Below are positions 56,336 to 64,000 of a stretch of 64,000 nt of DNA, one piece after another. Each line of letters begins with the position of its first letter. The first letter of the stretch is position 1. The notes under the pieces were generated by a model. The model was not told the DNA's origin. It did not search any database and saw only the letters and a list, made by a program, of their open reading frames with translations. A program made the position numbers and the translations under genes. The stretch lies in contig CM047426.1 in assembly GCA_026168455.1 (NCBI GenBank), forward strand, positions 36,724,919-36,788,918, in the 5' to 3' direction. The stretch comes from Theocolax elegans (Eukaryota; Arthropoda; Insecta; Hymenoptera; Cerocephalidae).

Positions 56336-57895
56336 ATGGCTTCCTTGGTTGCAGATTACGGGACTTCCTCGGGTTCGGAGAGTGACCGAGACGAGACCAC
56401 TCTCTCCGAATCGGAATCGTAAGTTATATTGTTATTAATCTCCTTTACTTTCGTCCACGCAATTTTATCCTATCGCGTGTTTTTACTTTCTATTTTCACC
56501 CACGCCAATGTGTTTATTTCCTATTTCGCTACAACCTTTCCTTTTAATTATTTATTTATTTATTTTATTTCTAATAACCATTGTTTCTGCTTCAAATTTT
56601 TTAAATTATACAATGTTTTTTACTTGAGGAAATATATGCTTCTGCTTTCTGATAATTAGGAGTTTGTTATTGTCAGCATAAATTTACTACGCTGTAAAAA
56701 TAATGACACCTTGTAATTCCTATTTGGCTTCCAATGTGGAAAACTGGCTTACACCTACATTTAATATTCAAACCTACTAATTATAGTATGTTTGTTATTA
56801 AATGGTTTGCTTTAATTTATTTTCTTAAACACGGGTTCTTTTGAATTCTGAAATTTGTTAATACAAACTTCATTTATATTAATAAATTGACTGACAATAA
56901 TGTTAATAATAGAGTTAGCATACATAATCTTATTAGTTTTAAATAAATATTTACACTATGTTTTTTCTATATTATTTAATAAGCCAGATAAATTTTACAG
57001 TTGGTTTTAGCACAAAAAATATTTGATTGCGTTTTATTTTAAGTTTTTATTAAATATATAAATTATGTATTGAATTGAAGTTAGATATATATTATACATT
57101 AAATTATTAAATATTTATTTATTTATTTCTACTACAGTAAATCTTATTTAGTCTAAGATTATCTAAAGAATTGAATTGGTTTAAGGATTTAAAATTTATT
57201 ATTCAGTGATTTATTATCTGTTCTATGATGACTACATAAATTTTATTTTGAATTTTTATAAATTAATGCTTTTTTCAAGTTAATAAAGAAAATCAGACAC
57301 ACCACAAAAACTATATTGGTTCTTTGTAATCTGATATTGCCTAACTGTTAGTTCTAAGGATGAGGCGGAAGAGGAGGATAATACTGAAAATCAAGAGGAT
57401 GACAACCAAAAAGATGATGCTTCCAATAAAAAACTTCCATTACCGACACCGGACTTCAATGGTACACCCACCATGAAAACTTCTGTCTTCAAAAATCCCT
57501 TTGTCGAAGCTGAAAAAGCTAAGAGCGCTATTTTAGAAAAACATGTCAAAATGACTCCTACTTTGGATGATACAAAAATGATCAACGGCAGGAAAATTTG
57601 CTGGAACTATCGCAAAGGAAGGTGTCGTTTTGGACATAATTGCACATTTGCTCATGATTCTGATTTACATCGAACTGCTGCTGAATTAGAAGCTATAAGA
57701 GCACCGCAAGAAACTATCATATGCCAGACTCAGTATAATGGTCAAATAGGAGTTAATGATGAAGAAGAAGTGGACCAAGAGAACAACCAGACGCACAAAC
57801 GGAAGAAAAGACCAGGTTTAAGCCAAACTTTGGTACCTGGCAAAAAGGTTTTAAAAATGTACAAAGCACAACAAGCCAAGGCAGTTAGTAGATAA
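56336..57895 (+). CDS. Small CCCH zinc-finger protein, 2 exons, 208 aa
   Basis: Exons 56336-56418 and 57352-57895 join in frame (TC|T). The N-terminus is MASLVADYGTSSGSESD, then a Ser/Asp/Glu-rich acidic linker to about residue 55. KTSVFKNPFVEAEKAK precedes a single zinc finger with spacing C-x7-C-x5-C-x3-H (Cys111, Cys119, Cys125, His129; CWNYRKGRCRFGHNCTFAH). The C-terminus has a basic THKRKKRPG patch (likely nuclear localisation) and LVPGKKVLKMYKAQQ. CCCH fingers of this kind usually bind RNA. The architecture fits a conserved nuclear CCCH protein, but I do not assign an orthologue. The start codon is the first ATG after a GC-rich 5'UTR and lies in a ttaccATGgc context. Confidence 0.9.
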
Positions 57896-60800
57896 ATTTT
57901 AAGATATTTATTAAACTTCTCAAATATTTATTCCAATACAAGTGGTAAAGCAATTATTGTAAATGTAAACACTTTTTTCTTTAAAATAAGTATATTCATT
58001 TTATTTTTTGGTAAAAAATCAAGATACTGTCTGGGTATAACTATTATAAATTAAAGTATACTTCAAAGTTGTTAACAATTTATTTACCAGTCTTCTAAGA
58101 AACTTACATATATATATATACACTTTATATAAGTACTAATTATTATATGTAATAAATAAGTTTAGAATTATCAGAGTTGGAAGTTTACACTTGCAGTGCA
58201 AGTAGAAATATAATTTTATATTTGAATGTTTAATATTTCAATAGATTTGATATACTAGTAGTATAAAATTAGCAAATATTCTATTTATTTTAAAGAAGAA
58301 AAGTGTTGTATGTTTGAATTGTCAATATTAAATTGTCAATAGCATGTGCTCTTTACTACAAGAATAATGTAAGTAGGCAAAATCAGTTTCCACGTCAAAG
58401 GCAGTTTACCAAAAATGCTTTGCTAGTTATAAGTCTATCTACATTTTCATTTCATAGATAATGAAATTACAAACTCATATGAAAGTTTACATTTTTAATG
58501 ACGCCTCCTTTTTACGAGTAAAAGCATAATACGAATTTGACTAATGAACACCAATTAATAAGCATATTTATATACAGATTTCTGAAATATATATATATAC
58601 ATACATATACATAAATATAAATATATACATACACATGCGTATAGATCAGTAATTTACTGAAAAAAGAAAGTTCAGTCTTTTAATACTCTTTGAATAATTG
58701 AAATTAATTCAAAGTGGGCAATTGTTTAGACTGAGAAAAGAAACAGTGTAGAGCTGTCTTTTGAAACATAAACGTAAATCATAAAATGTTACACCATAAT
58801 TAACCTTTCTATGACGGAAAATTATTTATGTACAGTTAAAGTTTGGGTCCAAGCATTTTTTATTCCATTTAGATTGCTACTTAAATCTGTACTTGTACAT
58901 TAACTATTAGGTGCATGAATTCTTGTTACATGTAACTATAAATAAGAGTATTATTTTTACAATAATACAATAAGATTCTTGTTACTGTCTTCTTTTGTTA
59001 ATTATAGCTTCCGTCATTATAAGGTTTTATCTTAGATAGAAAAATATATTAATATATTTCAATACATTGAGATCTTATATGATCGAACATTCATGTAATT
59101 TACAAGTTATACTTCCATACATATACTATTAACTTCATATTTGTAGAAATTGTTAAACGAACAGAGAAACAAAGTTAGATACATTTTTGCTGTATAAATA
59201 TCGATCAGTTAAAAGAAACTACTTAATTCAAATGTTATACAGTTTTATGTACTCTATGTACTTCTTATAACTGGCTCCTTCCTTTAGTTACAGTAAATCT
59301 TCCTTACAAACTATTAAGAACCAATCCAGTTTAGTTCTCGCTATTTATCATGTTATTTTTTAACTAATAACTAAATATTTAAATTGTGTTAAGAGAAACA
59401 AATCCTACTAGATTTTAGTTTTTACTATTTTTACTTTGAGTTTTATGTATTGAGGAACATTAAAATAAGCGCGAAATACTAGTCGATAGAAAATTATGTT
59501 ACTGTCTTTCATTACAAAGTTAACTAAATATTTTGTATAAAAAAATCAATTTTGATAAATATGATTACTATGTATGCGTTAATGATCAAGCTTACAGAGT
59601 CCTCCTATATTTCCAAAAATTACAGTTGCTAGCTAAGAACTAAGTGAAAAAAATTTACTTCCATTATGTAGAGGTATGTGAAATAGCAATAGCAGAAGTA
59701 TTATTTTATTTGCTCCTTAATATCGATTGTTATATTTCATGTAATACACTGATATTGGATTTTTCAGAAATAAAATCTATGTCTATATGAATGTTTTTAT
59801 AATTATTTTACATTTAAAATGTTGTAATCATATATATCCTACATACAACGTATATTAAATAAATGAGAAAAAGTTTATCTCCTTTAATTAATTACTTTGG
59901 GAAAAATAAATAAATTCTTATTTTAGCGGACAAACGACATTTTATTCATTCACTGCAAGTACAATATAAAGTCAGATTGTATGCACTGTGAGTTATGTAC
60001 ATACACATTTTGACGAGTATCTTCATTACAATATTCATTGAAAATATAATGATTCTTTCATCGCTTTTTTTGTGTCACAGGCACTTTGTCAGTTGTCTCT
60101 GTCAGAAGTTTCAAAGATCTGTGATAATATTTTTTTTGTATTGGATTGAATTTTATCATCATCACAGTTAAACACTATAGAAGTATTTTTTTGGTTTCAC
60201 ACTGTGCACTTTATTTTATCTTAAAAATTATGTAATTATGATTATGAAATCAATCACAGCACATTTTATTCAAATGGCCATTATCAAGTGCCTTTCTCTT
60301 TTTTTATTATTAAAAGTGAAATGAAATGTTACTAACTATAAACACTCACTTTCGGCAGCTATGTGAGTTTCGAAAAATAATGTTTTAGTATTTGATTTTT
60401 TCTTTCCATCATGTCGAAAGAATTAGTTCTATCATATTTACAACGAATTAAAAAATTAATTAGACACTTTTTTCCTTTAAATACATTATTTGTACAAACA
60501 TTAATAATTTTGTAATTACATTTTGAACAACATTTAATAATTTGCGAATATGGCTACTTCATTTATTTTATACAAGTTTTTGTTAACATGATGTTAAAGT
60601 GCAATTTAAGTAGTGCATATTTATTACTCTTTACACAAATGTACAAAATTATTTAGTATATTATATAAATGTAAAATTCATGATTGTATCACTGTTTCTT
60701 ACTTAAAAACATATATTGTTTGATTTCAACTTATTCCTCAATTTTTTAATTTGAACAAGATATGAATTCTACACTTAATAAGTACATGATATTTACAAAC

Positions 60801-61875
60801 TTTGATTTGGAAATAATAATTAAACATTAACTCTGTTAAACATTGGAAATGAATACACTTGCATTATGACCATTTGATCTAAGCAAAGCTCAAAATTATG
60901 ATTAAGACTGAAAGGAAACAAATAAAGTTTTACTTAAAAGTACATTCTATACGAAGACTGCTATTGACTTGATGTCAATGGCTAGAAACATATAATTATT
61001 AAGTACATATAATAATATTTTCCTACAATACTTTATTTTTAATTATAAATTATCTGAATTACTTATATAATTTAAATAATGATTTGATGAAAAATAAGGA
61101 GCTTTAAAGCACGTGTCTTTTGTTTGTCATTATTTTAACGCAATTAATAAAAATATTTCGAGGTAGAAGTTACAGTAAACGTAGGTAAAGTTGCAGAATC
61201 GATGAAACAACTTGCAGTAACTTTAATCTTCGTTTATGTTTATAAAATTACTGAAGATTGTATATACTTTATAAACTTATTTTCGCATAGATGAAATTAT
61301 ATTAAAAAAACTATTTGATAAAAATAATTTAGCAGTAATAAGTGCACACACACGAGTCACACTAAATGTGTGATTGGATTAATTGATAAAAGTAAGTATA
61401 ATTTTGAATTATTGTAATAAATATAACGATTATCGAAGTGAAAATAAAATTTGATTGAATTTTTGTAAAATATTCGTATCACAACTATTTGCTAATGATA
61501 ATGATTTTTCAATATCAAGTTTATGTTTAAAAATTATCCTATACGACATATATAATAGAAGTTTCAGTAATTTGTCTACTAGTAAACTAATAATGCGTGG
61601 TATAACATAAATTCTCGTCAATCTAATTTTTCAAATAATTGGAAACATAATAATTCTTAAAAAAAGGATTTTGGCAAGTCTCGGCAAAACATTTTTTAAC
61701 ATTGATAATCGAATAAAATTTGTTTCGCAGATTTCAACAATTTGTTACAATTTAGTCAATGAATAATTTATCTCGAGATGCACATAACTATTAATTAGCG
61801 ACATTATTAAACAAAAAATTAACCCAGACTTATATTTTGTAAATTTAATTTAATCCAAGAGCTATTATCCTATTG
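57896..61875. other. AT-rich interval: 3'UTRs of two converging genes
   Basis: Convergent 3' ends of the CCCH gene (plus) and the ttd14-like gene (minus). AATAAA at 58151-58156 is a candidate poly(A) signal for the CCCH gene. I see no coding exons, RNA genes or clear inverted repeats in this 4-kb stretch. Confidence 0.5.
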
Positions 61876-64000
61876 TTATTTAACACCGTTTACGAGATCC
61901 TTTTTAGCATTTAATTCGTCTAGTTTTCCGTTCTCCTTGTTTTCCGTAACGGCATTTGTAGGTAAACAGCCGTTCGTTTCTTTCTGACCATTCTTTAAAC
62001 AGGAGTTGCACAGTTTGTCTGATTCGCTTTGACAATTGGTCAGTTCATGGATGCCGTTACTCGTTCCATTTCGTTTTGTCAATATACTGTGGCCTATCGC
62101 ATCGATGCCGTTTTTCACGAGTGGATTCCTTTTTTCGTTGAGGTCGCTGGTATTTGTTGCAGTTACAGCACCTGTACAGCATTAATTACGTAAATTATTT
62201 TTGGTCAATTGAATCTACAGTATTTGGCTTAATTATTGAAATACACGAGAATTAAAGCGATCTGACTTTTGAAATGTAAATTAAAAATTGAATTATTAAT
62301 AATTATATACTGTTAAATACAACCTACGGTAAACGAAAGTAAACGAATATACACACACGTCGAAATTTCATTTCGTATTCTTTTGTGAGTAAGATTTGAT
62401 TTCTTGGTAGACTCTAATTAAAATTTACACGTGAAAGTTAATTTACCAATTTGTGGTAATAATAAATACGAACCATTTAGATTGTGACAGTATTTGTTAG
62501 TGCTATTCCACTCCTCGCGCAAACTTAAATTAAACATGCTGTAGTCAGGATTGCCAGTTACTTCTTTTTCGATCGTCAAAAACTGAGGCAGTATATTTTG
62601 TAATTTGTCACTGGGTAGGGCCGTGTAAGTTTCCAGTAACATTAGTCCTTTACATCTTGGATGCGCTGGCTCTCGGTAAATGTCCAATTGAAAGTACTGA
62701 TTGTTAATTAAGAAACAACGACGACGCTTAAAAATCGTAAAGTGCGAATCGTCCCGCTGAGATAGCATGTTCATGTAATCCCTGTGCGTCAGTTGGGTTT
62801 TTACCTCGACCACTTGACCGCACATTTTCGGTCGCCTGATTGTGTGAATGTAAGACCAGTGACCTGTAAATTAAAAACAGAAGGTTGTTTAGGCGATCTC
62901 TTAAATGTTGATTGGCCAGTCCCGAGCAAAGAACAAACCAAAGAATAACATCTCACCTTTCTGTCCACGTTTTCGTAACCTTGCTTGAGTTTTGGGATTA
63001 CTGCTTTGTAGGTAATTGTGTACAACGTCAAAGTCTTGAAAGGGTGGAAATTCGGAATCCGGAGGTAATGGCCCTTTGACCAGGAACTTAACTTTTCGAC
63101 TGCTCGCTCGGAGTCGGTCGCCGGTATCGATTCCAAGCTTCTGACAAACGCATTCGATCATCCGACAGATTTTACTCTCGAAATCTTGGGAATTGTCGAT
63201 CACGTCGAAGTACGGATGACCAACCCAGGCGGACGCGGCTTTGTAATCGAGGTCCCTAGCGAGCTCGATACCCTCCGATCTACACGCGTGATCTTCGGTC
63301 GAATAAAAATCTTCAGCTCCGTTCGCAGCTGATACCATGTGGATTATCTGGTTGTACCGGTTGTCCCGCAGTTCAACGTTGTTCCATTCGTTCGATGCCA
63401 TCATCAATTCCCATTTGTCCTTTGAAATAACTACAAGAGAATCATTTTTATTTCTGGTTTATCCATTTTGTATGATTAACTTTTTATTTACCAGCATACA
63501 TTAGATTTATCGAGTTCACATTTTAAAACATAATTATATATTTTAACTTTATAGACATACTATGTTTCAATAGTTTTTAGTTACGATTCTATAATAACGA
63601 ACGATCGAGTTTAGATCAAATTTTTATTTTATATACGATTTACATTATCTTTGGATCATTATTTATAAGTAAATGTGATTTAAACAAGAAACAATCATTA
63701 CATTAATTTCGGAATAGCAGAATAAAGACAATAAATGTTACGGCTGGTTATAACCAATGACGTCAAGACTTTTATAATATATAGCTGTACTAAATTAATC
63801 TTGTCTTATATTAAAACATGTAATAAAGCTACAACTTTACTTTCTTCAAGGGTACATTATTATCTTGATTTAACTACTAACCTACATACAATTATGAACA
63901 TTTATTTTTTTATATCTCACGAACTATTTTATTACAAAAATTACAAGCACGCAGATTTATAAAATCGAGTGCAACCCATGAAAAACTTACATGCAGATGC
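61876..64000 (-). CDS. ttd14: TRPL translocation defect protein 14-like (CYTH-type domain), 3' part
   Basis: Drosophila Ttd14 binds GTP and PIP3 and is needed for TRPL trafficking in photoreceptors; the family joins an N-terminal P-loop domain to a CYTH-like domain. Visible exons, 5' to 3': 63991-64000 (10 nt at the window edge, donor GTAAGT), 62957-63430, 62447-62863 and 61876-62171, in consistent phase with the stop at 61876. Sequence reads [13 protein letters not shown], then [20 protein letters not shown] (end of the P-loop domain), then a CYTH-type region ([16 protein letters not shown]-like [38 protein letters not shown]). A poorly conserved Asn/Lys-rich tail of about 98 residues follows. 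The P-loop lies beyond the window. The name relies on remembered family features, not a search. Confidence 0.8.

Overview
The window is AT-rich, intron-rich eukaryotic DNA. Short GT-AG introns, insect-type orthologues and a Domino-A/Domino-B gene arrangement known from Drosophila point to an insect. A hymenopteran is my best guess, but the sequence does not prove the order.

Layout, left to right. (1) 61-1066, plus: last two exons of a gene with a Lys/Ser-rich C-terminus; the intron holds a poly(A)-tailed fold-back element. (2) 6555-10262, minus: p70 ribosomal protein S6 kinase, 12 coding exons, 465 aa. (3) 12801-16506, minus: SMARCAD1/Etl1 (Fun30-class remodeller), 12 exons, 847 aa. (4) 17230 to about 18200, minus: a doubtful small spliced gene or lncRNA. 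(5) 18.2-25.4 kb: no genes recognised, but several inverted-repeat elements. (6) 25380-46710, minus: domino (EP400/SRCAP-type remodeller of the Tip60/SWR1 complexes). Twenty-two common exons lead to two alternative ends: Domino-B reads through one 3.8-kb exon to a stop at 31780, and Domino-A splices out of that exon after 222 nt into SANT and Gln-rich exons ending at 25380. (7) About 47.9-50.4 kb: a CpG-rich promoter block with a domino 5'UTR donor on one side and good donors on the plus strand. (8) 52789-54604, plus: a RAD51D-type recombinase paralogue. (9) 56336-57895, plus: a small CCCH zinc-finger protein. (10) 61876-64000, minus: 3' part of a ttd14-type CYTH-domain gene that runs off the window.

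Reading phases agree across every junction proposed for S6K, SMARCAD1, domino, RAD51D, the CCCH gene and ttd14, which is the main support for the models. Functional theme: two SNF2 remodellers (SMARCAD1 and Domino) and a homologous-recombination factor are neighbours, beside the TOR effector S6K.

The least ordinary material is the repeats. A 5S-rRNA-headed SINE occurs twice in S6K introns, in opposite orientations, each with a target-site duplication. There are several long fold-back elements. A 1.1-kb inverted-repeat element carries seven copies of a GTTCAAA..TRCCCC-type motif. Three families of small repeats occur as pairs in domino introns.
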